This document shows positions 43,673 to 51,895 of a stretch of DNA of 64,000 nt, one piece after another. Origin of the DNA: Acetobacterium sp. KB-1 (GTDB lineage Bacteria > Bacillota > Clostridia > Eubacteriales > Eubacteriaceae); contig NZ_CP030040.1 of NCBI RefSeq assembly GCF_003260995.1, forward strand, positions 352,978 through 416,977. Reading direction: 5' to 3'. Numbering within the stretch: position 1 is the stretch's first letter; each line of letters begins with the position of its first letter. Below the pieces are notes generated by a model that ran no database searches, was not told the DNA's origin, and saw only the letters and a program-made list of their open reading frames with translations. Both the position numbers and the translations under genes were made by a program.

Positions 43673-45721
43673 ATGTTTCAATTGGATATTCGATTACTGA
43701 TCGTAACGATACTCTTTTTTTCGATTATTTTTGTGGATTTTTTAAGAAATAAAAAATTACCGCTTTTATCAAATAAATGTTTTGCGCTGATGCTTTATTT
43801 TACGGCGGTAAATCTTGTTTTTAATGTGCTTAAACTTTATACCACGGTCAACGTTGATGCGTTTATACCGCTGGTAGACCGGATGTTTAGCCAGCTTTTT
43901 TACGGCAGTATGATCATGATTGTGGTGTTTCTTTTCTGGTATGTTGAAATTTTAGGGAATAATCAGAAACGGATGAAGTGGAAAAAGGTTCTGAGGCGTA
44001 TGCTGCCCCTGGCTTTCCCGATGGTGATGATACTCTTTGGGGATTTGAATTACGAACTCCGCAATCAGCAATTATATGCCGATGGATCAATGGTTGTCGG
44101 ATTCACATTAAGCCTGCTTTTCTATTGTGGATGGATTTTTGTGGATACGGTTCGTTATAAAAAGACGATCCAAAAAGAAAATCGGTTGGCTATCCAACTG
44201 GGGGTTCTGATGCTGGTTGCCGGAGGCGGAATTCAACTCTTTAATTTTGGCCTGCTTTTTTCGGAAGTAGCGGTCACCCTGATGATTTTGTTTATCTATC
44301 TGGCCTTTGAAAATCCCAAAGAATACATCGATGAGGAAACAGGCTCCTTTAACAAACGGGCCTTTCATCTGGTGCTAAATGAAAAAAAAGAAGCTGAGAA
44401 GCCATTGATTCTGGTGAGCGTGGTGGTGGATGATTTAAGAAGAATTCAAACCATGGTGGGGCATGAGAATACCAATCACATCCTCAAGATAATCGGGATG
44501 ATGATGAAGGACAGCTTCCAATTCTGTCCCGGTTGTGACCGAAAAAGGATTAAAAAAATAAAACATAATGCCGATTTCAGCCTTTATCACTCTCGTAGCA
44601 ATGTGATGACGTTTTTAACCGAAGTCACTCTTGACGATATTAATGAACAGTTGGAATTGTTGGCCCGGCAGATAAAAAAGCCGATCCAGTTTTCAAAGCA
44701 CACCATTGTTATTAAAGCCCATATTGATGTGATTTTTACAGATAATTACAAAAATCAGGAAACCTGCGATGAGGTCTACGACATGATGAATTATATGGCC
44801 TCACATAATAATGCCACAGCGGAAAAAATCATTCATCTTTTAAATGAAGCGGTCATCAGTAGTAAAATACGCTATTCAACCATTGAAAATATCCTCATTG
44901 ACGCCATCGAGCATGACGGGTTTGTAATGGTGTACCAGCCAATATACCATGCCAAAAATAAGCAGTTTCTTTCGGCCGAAGCGCTGGTTCGCTTAACCGA
45001 CACCACCTCGGTTGGTTTTATCTCCCCGGAAGAGTTTATTCCCATCGCCGAAAAAAAAGGCATGATCATGGAACTGGGGGAGATTGTCTTTGATAAAGTC
45101 TGTGCCTTTGCCCGGGAAGAGGCACTTAAGGATCGGGGCATCGAGTACATTGAAGTAAATCTTTCTGGTATTCAATGTGTCCACCCGGATCTCCCCAGTC
45201 AGTTACAGGGTATTATGAAAAAATATGATATAACACCGGGTTTTATTAACCTGGAAATAACCGAAACCGCCTTTGTGGAATCGGGTGAAATGCTCCGGGA
45301 GAACATGCTTAAGCTGAGGCAGATGGGATGCAGCTTTTCGATGGATGATTTTGGCACCGGGTATTCCAATTTGTCACGGATGGCTGAAGTGGTGTACGAC
45401 CTGGTAAAATTGGACAAGAGTCTGATCTGGCCCTGTTTTGACCAGGAGAACAGTGGGAAAAACAGTAAGGCCACTGCTATTCTGGAAAATATCATCAAGC
45501 TTCTGTTGCAACTAAATGTTAAAATCGTCGCTGAAGGGGTGGAGACCAAAGAGATGGCGACCTACCTGAACAACCTCGGGGTCACCCATTTACAGGGGTA
45601 TTATTATTCCAAACCGATCAGCGAGGCGGCGTATTTAGATTTTTTAGCTATAGACCGAAGTAGTTATAAAATTGTAACTGATGATGAGAAAACCAAAACG
45701 TCACAAGTGAATAGTCTGTAA
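43673..45721 (+). CDS. Membrane EAL-domain c-di-GMP phosphodiesterase with degenerate GGDEF
   Basis: Protein of 682 residues. Six to seven hydrophobic segments occupy the first ~220 residues. A GGDEF-like domain follows (DEETGSFNKRAF, about 222-233), but its active loop reads SNVMTFL, so it is not a cyclase. The EAL domain (about 410-650) looks complete: AEALVRL, NLEITETAF, MDDFGTGYSNL, KLDKSL, VAEGVET. It should hydrolyse c-di-GMP under control of a membrane sensor. GGAGGA suits the start at 43673 better than 43667. A LysR gene follows after 33 bp. Confidence 0.88.
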   Translation: MFQLDIRLLIVTILFFSIIFVDFLRNKKLPLLSNKCFALMLYFTAVNLVFNVLKLYTTVNVDAFIPLVDRMFSQLFYGSMIMIVVFLFWYVEILGNNQKRMKWKKVLRRMLPLAFPMVMILFGDLNYELRNQQLYADGSMVVGFTLSLLFYCGWIFVDTVRYKKTIQKENRLAIQLGVLMLVAGGGIQLFNFGLLFSEVAVTLMILFIYLAFENPKEYIDEETGSFNKRAFHLVLNEKKEAEKPLILVSVVVDDLRRIQTMVGHENTNHILKIIGMMMKDSFQFCPGCDRKRIKKIKHNADFSLYHSRSNVMTFLTEVTLDDINEQLELLARQIKKPIQFSKHTIVIKAHIDVIFTDNYKNQETCDEVYDMMNYMASHNNATAEKIIHLLNEAVISSKIRYSTIENILIDAIEHDGFVMVYQPIYHAKNKQFLSAEALVRLTDTTSVGFISPEEFIPIAEKKGMIMELGEIVFDKVCAFAREEALKDRGIEYIEVNLSGIQCVHPDLPSQLQGIMKKYDITPGFINLEITETAFVESGEMLRENMLKLRQMGCSFSMDDFGTGYSNLSRMAEVVYDLVKLDKSLIWPCFDQENSGKNSKATAILENIIKLLLQLNVKIVAEGVETKEMATYLNNLGVTHLQGYYYSKPISEAAYLDFLAIDRSSYKIVTDDEKTKTSQVNSL

Positions 45722-45754
45722 GACTACAGTTTATTTTCAGAAGAGGAGAAAGAA

Positions 45755-46651
45755 ATGGATATCCGAAAGATTGAATATTTTCTCTGTGTAGTTGATGAAG
45801 CCAGCTTTACCAAGGCGGCTAAACGGCTGCATGTGTCGCAGTCGGGCATCAGTCAGCAGATCGCCAGCCTGGAGGATGACCTGGGGGTGATCCTGATCAA
45901 TCGCTTAAAAAACAAATTTGAACTCACCGAAGCAGGGGCGTATTTTTACCAGTCCTGTCAGGAATTTGTCAATTACTATCACCAGATCCAGAAGAAAACC
46001 CGGGAAATTCATTTTCGCAGTCAGTTGGATATCAACATCGGTTATGCCGGTCCCATTGAGGCTACCATCATTGAACCGCTGGTCAGCTTGATTCAGGCGT
46101 ATTATCCGGATCTCAATTTTAACTTCGAAAAAAGCAGTTTTCGGGAAGTCATCGAGGCGTTATCGAATCGCTCCATGGATATGGTGATCTCCTACACCTA
46201 TGATCTGGTGAAATCCAGCGAAGTGGTAACCATCCCGATCCGTCGGAAGCCGATGGGTCTGCTGGTCAGCAGCCGGCACCCCCTGGCCGGGCAGCAAAGT
46301 GTCTGCGCCGCCGCGGTTGCTGGCGAAAAGATCATTATGCTCAATCCCGACTATGGCCGGAAGAGTTATGAGAATATGATCAAATGCTGTCGGCTCGATG
46401 GTTATGAACCCAATATCACCCAAGAAGTTCCCACCTGTGAAGCGATGTTTCTGAAAGTCGATGCCAACAGCGGGGTCTCGTTTTTTTCCCAAGGCTATGT
46501 TGAAAAAATCTTTAAAAACATCTGTTATGTCGAGCTGGAAGGAACTCACCATATCGACTGCGTCGATTTGAGCTGGCTAAGAAATAATGGCAATGCCTTT
46601 ATTCCCAAAATTGCAAAGTTAATTCAGGACAATCTCCATAAGCTATTCTGA
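45755..46651 (+). CDS. LysR family transcriptional regulator
   Basis: Protein of 298 residues. The N-terminal winged helix (about 1-60) has EASFTKAAKRLHVSQSGISQQIASLE, and the periplasmic-binding-like effector domain follows (about 88-298). It lies 170 bp upstream of an enoate reductase gene on the same strand, which is its likely target (inference). GAGGAGAAAG before the ATG. It may also be read from the EAL promoter, because only 33 bp separate the two genes. Confidence 0.9.
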   Translation: MDIRKIEYFLCVVDEASFTKAAKRLHVSQSGISQQIASLEDDLGVILINRLKNKFELTEAGAYFYQSCQEFVNYYHQIQKKTREIHFRSQLDINIGYAGPIEATIIEPLVSLIQAYYPDLNFNFEKSSFREVIEALSNRSMDMVISYTYDLVKSSEVVTIPIRRKPMGLLVSSRHPLAGQQSVCAAAVAGEKIIMLNPDYGRKSYENMIKCCRLDGYEPNITQEVPTCEAMFLKVDANSGVSFFSQGYVEKIFKNICYVELEGTHHIDCVDLSWLRNNGNAFIPKIAKLIQDNLHKLF

Positions 46652-46821
46652 TCACCTCATCAGATCTGTCTATTAGACAGGGGGATGGGGCTAGACGTAT
46701 AATCAGCTTAGAAAAATCTTATGTCGGCATTTTTACGCGCCCTGAAGCAGGACCCGTGTAAACGCTGACAAACGATGGCGCAGCTATTGCCGCTATAATT
46801 CAGAGTTGAAGAGGAGATCGT

Positions 46822-48786
46822 ATGAAAAACTGTAAATATCCCAATCTTTTTACCCCGATTGTACTGGGGAACACCCTGTTTAGAAACCGTATTTTTGCTT
46901 CCCCCACCGGTTACCAGAATTTAAATGGAGACGGTTATCTCAATGAGGGCGCCGCCGCCTATTATGAACGAAAAGCCCGGGGCGGGGCGGCCAGCGTCAC
47001 TTCTTTTGAAGGGATTGTCGATGGCGAGCTGGGCCGCGGCGGGGCCACCCATATCTGTCTGGACACGCCCAACATCAGTAATAATCTGTCCCGACTGGCT
47101 TATGGCGTTAAAACTTATGGCGCGGTGGCATCCCTGGAACTTCAGCATACCGGCATGTTTGCCAATCGGGATCTGTCCTTTTTTGGCGCTTCCTCCAAAG
47201 GGATTGCCTATGGCCCGGTGGAGTGTGAGCTGGCGGGCCGGACGATTCAGGCCATGGATGAAGAGATCATTGAACGGACGATTAGAAAATTTGCCCAGGG
47301 GGCGGGGCTGGCAAAACGCTGTGGCTTTGGAATGGTCACGGTTCATGCCGGTCATGGCTGGCTGCTGCACCAGTTTCTCTCGCCGATCACCAACACCCGT
47401 ACCGATAAATGGGGCGGCAAGGATGTCGAGAACCGATCCCGGCTGATCATTGCCGTCTGTGATGCCATCCGTAAAGAAGTGGGACCGGGTTTCCCGATTG
47501 AAATTCGCTTAAGCGGATCGGAATGTTACGATGGCGGATTCGGAATTGAAGACGGCATTGCCATCGCCAAACAGCTGGAAAACCACGTTGACTTACTGCA
47601 CATCTCAGCCGGTAATCACGAGGTCGAAGAAGTGTTTGCGATCACCCATCCCAGCATGTTTACGGCGGACGGCTGTAATGTTCAATATGCAGCCGAAATC
47701 AAGAAACACGTCAAAACCCCGGTGGCCACAGTGGGCGCTCTGGATGATCCCGAACTGATGGAAGAAATTATCCGTTCGGGACAGGCGGATGTGGTTGAAA
47801 TGGCCCGGGGGCTGCTTTGCGATCCGGACTTTCCCAATAAGCTGCGCAGCGGCAACGAAGATAAGATCATTAAGTGTTTGCGCTGTTTATCCTGTTTTTC
47901 CAGTGAGCTTGCAAACGGCGAGCCCTATTGCGCCCTGAATCCGGAAACCGGCCGGGAGCTGGAAATGAAATTCGCCATTCCCACGGCGGTTAAAAAGAAA
48001 GTGCTGGTCGCCGGCGGTGGTATTGGTGGGATGCAGGCAGCGCTGACCTGTGCCGACCGCGGTCATGAGGTTATCCTGGTTGAAAAAAGCGACCGTCTGG
48101 GTGGGGTGCTCCGCTGTGAAGAGGCGGTGGCCTTCAAGAAAAATCTGGATGCCTACCTGAACCAGCAGCAACAACGGATTCAGGATGCCAACATCGAAGT
48201 CCTTCTGAATACCGCGGTGACGCCAGCAATGGCAGAAACCATCGAGCCCGATATTATCATTGCCGCTCTGGGTGCGGAACCGGTTAAACCGCCGATTCCC
48301 GGCATCAATCACAAACATGTCATCTGTGCCCAGGACGCCTATACCGCCATTGACACCATCGGCGAGCAGACGGTGATCATTGGTGCCGGTCTGGTCGGGG
48401 TGGAGCTGGGACTGCACCTGATAGCCAATGGCAAAAAAGTGAAAATTGTTGAATTGTCCGATCATATCAATGACGGCGGTAATTTCCTGCATATGCTGGG
48501 CTTGAAATTTGAAATCATCAAACGGGATCTGGATATTCAATTCAATACCAGGGTGAAAGAAATTCGGGAAAACGGTGTTCTCTGTGAAATAGACGGTGCT
48601 GACCAATTGCTGGACGCCGATACCGTGATCTACGCGGTCGGCCAGAAACCCCGCCGCGACGATGCCCTGGCGCTTAATTTTTGTGCTCCGGAATTCTATC
48701 TGGTCGGTGATGTCATCGCCCCAAGAGATATTACCAGTGCCAATGCCGAAGCCTTTATGACTGCCCGCAACATCGGCCGATTCTAG
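46822..48786 (+). CDS. Enoate reductase-type NADH:flavin oxidoreductase
   Basis: Protein of 654 residues in the old yellow enzyme group with an iron-sulfur and a FAD/NAD module (2-enoate reductase, 2,4-dienoyl-CoA reductase, BaiCD/BaiH). The FMN TIM barrel occupies about 1-340 with HAGHGWLLHQFLSP at the active site. Four cluster cysteines are in CLRCLSC and 11 residues on. The C-terminal FAD/NAD domains have VLVAGGGIGGMQAALTC and VIIGAGLVGVELGLHL. It reduces C=C bonds of unsaturated acids or bile-acid-like substrates; the substrate is not determined. GAGGAGAT before the ATG; TATAAT at 46794-46799. Confidence 0.88.
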   Translation: MKNCKYPNLFTPIVLGNTLFRNRIFASPTGYQNLNGDGYLNEGAAAYYERKARGGAASVTSFEGIVDGELGRGGATHICLDTPNISNNLSRLAYGVKTYGAVASLELQHTGMFANRDLSFFGASSKGIAYGPVECELAGRTIQAMDEEIIERTIRKFAQGAGLAKRCGFGMVTVHAGHGWLLHQFLSPITNTRTDKWGGKDVENRSRLIIAVCDAIRKEVGPGFPIEIRLSGSECYDGGFGIEDGIAIAKQLENHVDLLHISAGNHEVEEVFAITHPSMFTADGCNVQYAAEIKKHVKTPVATVGALDDPELMEEIIRSGQADVVEMARGLLCDPDFPNKLRSGNEDKIIKCLRCLSCFSSELANGEPYCALNPETGRELEMKFAIPTAVKKKVLVAGGGIGGMQAALTCADRGHEVILVEKSDRLGGVLRCEEAVAFKKNLDAYLNQQQQRIQDANIEVLLNTAVTPAMAETIEPDIIIAALGAEPVKPPIPGINHKHVICAQDAYTAIDTIGEQTVIIGAGLVGVELGLHLIANGKKVKIVELSDHINDGGNFLHMLGLKFEIIKRDLDIQFNTRVKEIRENGVLCEIDGADQLLDADTVIYAVGQKPRRDDALALNFCAPEFYLVGDVIAPRDITSANAEAFMTARNIGRF

Positions 48787-48809
48787 GAAAAAATAGCAAC
48801 TCATGATTT

Positions 48810-48850
48810 AACCGCCGCTTTCTGATTGATAATCAGAAAGCGGCGGTTTT
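48810..48850 (+). terminator. Strong Rho-independent terminator
   Basis: A perfect 18-bp stem (48810-48827 with 48831-48848) and 3-nt loop, ending in TTTT. It closes the enoate reductase transcript and marks the end of the ordered chromosomal part of the window. Confidence 0.88.
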
Positions 48851-48961
48851 GATCGCTATTTAAAAACCGCCGTTAGGCTTCAATATTTTGTTTAAAGCAT
48901 AACCACACTGTCGCCATCACAACGGTTTATTTTATTGCTTGACGACATAAGCATGACTTGC

Positions 48962-49105
48962 TCAATGTTTGTTGTGGAATTTGTCTTTATTAGCAAGAAT
49001 GACATATTGGGTATGTGTCAAATCGAATTGCCTTAATGCGTCTTTAATCGCTCTCTGCCAAAGGGTGGACACCTGCCAAAAGAGTAAGCCGGTACTTTCA
49101 TTATG
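48962..49105 (-). pseudogene. N-terminal remnant of a MarR family regulator
   Basis: The minus strand encodes about 45 residues typical of the first helices of MarR proteins (TGLLFWQVSTLWQRAIKDAL, then FDLTHTQYVILA), followed by unrelated residues and a TGA at 48962-48964. The DNA-binding wing is absent. No start codon in this frame is obvious. The call rests on the residue pattern alone. The rest of 48851-49384 shows only remnants and a duplicated segment (49231-49332). Confidence 0.55.
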
Positions 49106-49230
49106 GGATTGATACCGGGAGCCTTTCAATGCTCGACCATAGAAAGGAACCGATCCATCGTGGCTGGCAAGGTGGCAGTTATTCCTTTGCCCATACCATC
49201 CATTTGGGCGTCGACACCGCCTTCAATTCC

Positions 49231-49332
49231 GCGAGTTTAAATTTTAGCTCGAACACTTAAAAATCTTTCCCACCGCACCATTAAATGATACAATAAATCC
49301 ATTCACACCGATTACACAGGCATTGAGGTAAA
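49231..49332. repeat. Duplicated segment, copy 1 (partner 51316-51422)
   Basis: About 100 bp, from GCGAGTTTAA to TTGAGGTAA, that are nearly identical to the DNA immediately before the HsdR-like fragment at 51424. It contains TTAAATGATACAATAAATCC. Here no matching gene follows, so the copy has been cut off from its gene. Confidence 0.8.
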
Positions 49333-49384
49333 TGTTATATTAAGCTACTTGTCAGGATCCCTAACTTAAAGAAGGAAGTACGCG

Positions 49385-49519
49385 ATGTTAAAAAGGCTTC
49401 GTGAAGCCGGTCACACGACGGTTTCGCTCAGTGTGACACAAAACAATCCGGCAGTGGCTCTTTATAAAAAATGTGGCTTTGAGATCCTTTGTGTTCAGCA
49501 GGATGATTTTCTGATGTAG
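49385..49519 (+). pseudogene. C-terminal fragment of a GNAT acetyltransferase
   Basis: A 44-residue frame from ATG 49385 with GAAGGAAG upstream. It encodes the end of a GNAT N-acetyltransferase (SLSVTQNNPAVALYKKCGFE), which includes the last part of the acetyl-CoA site but not the rest of the fold. A copy of the boundary motif (49350-49370) lies just before it. Confidence 0.65.
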
Positions 49520-49710
49520 TTAAGACAATGAAAGCCAATAGTAACGAAGTAATGATTCGAAAATGCAATTCTTTAGTGCAATGATGCTAGGCGCACATAA
49601 CTTATAACCAGCCTTGCTCTGAAACTGGCGGTCATATTTGGTCTATTTCTTCGAAGTCATCATTGTCTGAATTTCGATCTGGAAAAAATATCGTCTTAAA
49701 GGAGTTATCA

Positions 49711-49962
49711 ATGTTTTCGAGAACGTGGCATGGGATTGTACCGATTAAAATGCGGGCGGCATTTGAACAGTATGAACGGGACATTGACCGGGAAACTAAA
49801 ATCCATGTCGCCACGGTGCAAAGTCTCGTCAAACGAATTCTCTATAACGAAGCCGACATCATCCCGGCAGTGTCTGATTATGATTTGATTGTGAAGGACG
49901 GTGAAAATAGAAAGAGGGCAACCAAGCCGATAATGGCGAGGTTGCCCATACTTTCGAAGTAA
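49711..49962 (+). CDS. Hypothetical small protein, possibly chimeric
   Basis: Frame of 83 residues from ATG 49711 with AAAGGAG 7 nt upstream. The first ~12 residues (MFSRTWHGIVPI) resemble the start of antibiotic biosynthesis monooxygenase-like proteins; the remainder matches nothing I recognise. It may be a fusion of two broken genes. A copy of the boundary motif lies upstream at 49585-49607. Confidence 0.35.
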   Translation: MFSRTWHGIVPIKMRAAFEQYERDIDRETKIHVATVQSLVKRILYNEADIIPAVSDYDLIVKDGENRKRATKPIMARLPILSK

Positions 49963-50073
49963 TCAAGATTAGCTTTAGCAAGAGCTAAAAGGCTCATATC
50001 AAGCGAATGCTCATAATCTCATTGACAAATTGGAATTTTGAAGTATGAACTGCATCCAAAAATCAGAGTCGTT

Positions 50074-50583
50074 TTATACTTTCTTTCGTGTCAAGAAAAT
50101 TCCGACGATTGCCCCTATAAGGACAATTGGTGCTAATCTGACAAACAGCCATTCAAACGCGTGAAAAGCTACTCCGACAACGGCAGTTTCAGGGTCATTA
50201 TAATCCCAACCTAAGTAAGGACTATTTAATACTATTAAAACAGCCAAAATCGTTACTAAGATCGCACACAATAAGATAAGTAGGCAGTGAAGTGTTTTTC
50301 TTCTCGCGGTCTTCCTTTGTGCAAGCTGTAAGTTTATAATCTCCAGTTTTTCGGAAATTACTTTCAAGTCATCAACCTTCGACTCAATAACAGTATCTCC
50401 AAGCAAAGTGCTTACGGGTGTTTCAAACACTTCCGATATGGAGATTAACATTTCAGAATCAGGAACTGACAATCCTTGCTCCCATTTTGAGATGGTTTGT
50501 CGCACCACATTCAGCTTGATAGCAAGTTCTTCTTGTGAAAGTCCTTTTGATTTTCTAATAGCTTTAATGTTTTCGTTTAACAT
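50074..50583 (-). CDS. XRE family regulator with C-terminal membrane segments
   Basis: Protein of 169 residues. The N-terminal helix-turn-helix (about 5-60; SKGLSQEELAIKLNVVRQTISKWEQG) is of the Cro/CI type. After a short linker come two hydrophobic segments (about 103-122 and 145-163), so it is a membrane-attached regulator, a layout common in Firmicutes. AAAGGAGG before the ATG. Target genes are not evident. Confidence 0.85.
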   Translation of the reverse strand: MLNENIKAIRKSKGLSQEELAIKLNVVRQTISKWEQGLSVPDSEMLISISEVFETPVSTLLGDTVIESKVDDLKVISEKLEIINLQLAQRKTARRKTLHCLLILLCAILVTILAVLIVLNSPYLGWDYNDPETAVVGVAFHAFEWLFVRLAPIVLIGAIVGIFLTRKKV

Positions 50584-50738
50584 AGCAAATACCTCCTTTG
50601 ATTGCTACTTAATTATAATAGATATTTGCCCGTTGCGACAAGCAACGCAAATTAACAATGACTATTTTTCTGCTAAAGGGTATATAAATTTGCTCACCGA
50701 GCGTTCAAATTTCTCACTACCACTTCGCATATCCCGGG

Positions 50739-50820
50739 TGCCAGGCACACTTAACTTAGATCGGTAGGGAGCGTCGCCACCAGGTCTACTTCAGGCCCCA
50801 GTAGCTAGGTACGCTTAGCT
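50739..50820 (+). repeat. Two boundary motifs beside the truncated CMD gene
   Basis: GTGCCAGGCACACTTAACTT (50739-50758) and GTAGCTAGGTACGCTTAGCT (50802-50820 region) are two copies of a motif found at nine gene boundaries from 49.3 to 60.7 kb, always in this orientation. The DNA between them (GGGAGCGTCGCCACCAGG) also recurs at 60673-60710. Confidence 0.6.
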
Positions 50821-51187
50821 CATGTCAGGAGCTTGTTGGTCATGGGCAAGTGCATCACGGGCGGGAAAGACCTTTTTGGCAACCGCAACCGCATTTAAAA
50901 CTTTCGGAAATCCGGTGTAGGGGATGCACTGAATAAATGCTTCAATAATTTTATCTGGTAAAATCCCGACATTTAAGGCGCCATTGATATGTACGTCCAG
51001 CTGGGGTTCGCAGCCGCCAACGGTCAGCAGGCTGGTGATGGTGATTAGTTCCCGTTCCTCAAGGGTCAGCCCCGGTCGGGAGTAAATATCGCCAAAGGCG
51101 AATTCAATAATATAGTTGTCCAAGTCGGGGGCGATTGTTTTTAGCGTCTCGATTACTTTTTCGCCGCCAACTCCATCAATCCGGTTT
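50815..51187 (-). pseudogene. Truncated carboxymuconolactone decarboxylase family gene
   Basis: About 120 codons close to the intact gene at 60731-61141 (shared TIAPDL, NYIIEFAFGDIY, GGCEPQLDVHINGAL and GFPKVLNAVAVAKKVF). The first ~18 codons are lost: a stop codon (TAA) precedes the RIDGVGGEK stretch and no normal start or ribosome binding site remains. An internal ATG at 51123 could at most give a shortened protein. The break point joins directly to a fragment of a VOC gene. Confidence 0.8.
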
Positions 51188-51192
51188 TATAC

Positions 51193-51236
51193 CGAGACCC
51201 TAATGGTTGAAGATTCAGTTGCTGGAGCACATGTAG
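51193..51236 (+). pseudogene. 3' end remnant of a VOC/glyoxalase gene
   Basis: GACCCTAATGGTTGAAGATT and the following bases to GGAGCACATGTAG correspond to the last 14 codons of the VOC gene at 61617-61976 (DPNGLKIQLLEHL), with a few changes including a stop. The MerR gene and most of the VOC gene seen at the other locus are missing here, so the region is an internal-deletion copy. Confidence 0.7.
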
Positions 51237-51294
51237 CAATCAGTATCGGAAGAAAACCATCCTAGAATTAGCGATATAGCCCAAACCATTTTTT

Positions 51295-51332
51295 AAAACT
51301 CACAGGTGTTAATCCGGTGAGTTTAATTTTTT
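51295..51332 (+). terminator. Rho-independent terminator
   Basis: AAACTCAC pairs with GTGAGTTT around a 13-nt loop, followed by AATTTTTT. It probably belonged to the VOC transcript that is now mostly deleted. Confidence 0.65.
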
Positions 51333-51422
51333 GCTCAAACACTTAAAAATCTTTCCCACCGCGCCATTAAATGATACAATAAATCCATTCGCACCGATTA
51401 CACAGGCATTGAGGTAATGTAA
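51316..51422. repeat. Duplicated segment, copy 2 (partner 49231-49332)
   Basis: About 105 bp before the HsdR-like fragment, nearly identical to 49231-49332. It includes the start region of the fragment, TTGAGGTAATGTAAG. Confidence 0.8.
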
Positions 51423-51423
51423 G

Positions 51424-51768
51424 ATGAAGTCAAACTACGCTTTTTTAAATGATCACTTTCCAGCCCTGGCCGGGATGGGCAGTCTGGCCGAGGACTATCT
51501 GTATACCGACGGTAATTCCTGCCTGATTAAGCTGGGTCTTTTTGGCGAAACGATGGTCAATCTGATGATGGCGCTGGATGGGGTGACCCCGCCAGAAGGG
51601 GAGAATACCCACGCCAACCGGATCAAAACGCTGAAACGGGAAGGCCTGATTCCGGCGGCCATTGATGACATTTTTTACGCCCTGCGCAAAGCCCGAAACC
51701 GAGCGGTTCATGAAGGCTACGACGGCTTTGACGACGCCAAAGCCCTCATCGACCAGATGAAACCATGA
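51424..51768 (+). pseudogene. N-terminal fragment of a type I restriction HsdR-like protein (DUF4145)
   Basis: Frame of 114 residues resembling the DUF4145 domain at the N-terminus of many HsdR/DEAD-box restriction subunits (DHFPALAGMG, NSCLIKLGLFGETMVNLM, NTHANRIKTLKREGL, ARNRAVHEGY). The helicase and nuclease domains that should follow are absent. It may still be translated as a small HEPN-like domain. Immediately downstream is a piece of an HsdS-like gene, so a deletion has joined the two ends of a type I R-M operon. Confidence 0.65.
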
Positions 51769-51775
51769 AAAAAAC

Positions 51776-51825
51776 ATCCTAGTCCAAGCCTTTCGCGGAG
51801 AACTGGGACGAATGAGGCGGGGGAA
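51776..51825 (+). pseudogene. C-terminal remnant of an HsdS specificity subunit
   Basis: In one frame this stretch reads ILVQAFRGELG, the typical closing sequence of HsdS proteins. No other part of the gene remains. Together with the HsdR-like piece it marks a lost type I restriction system. Confidence 0.5.
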
Positions 51826-51895
51826 GAGAGTACGGTGGTGTTGTTGAAAGAAGTTATAGAAAGAAATATTCGATTTATTGGAAGAGGGTAATTTG

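Noticed and set aside
47887..48804. 305-aa frame on the minus strand
   Set aside because: It is the antisense shadow of the well-supported enoate reductase gene.
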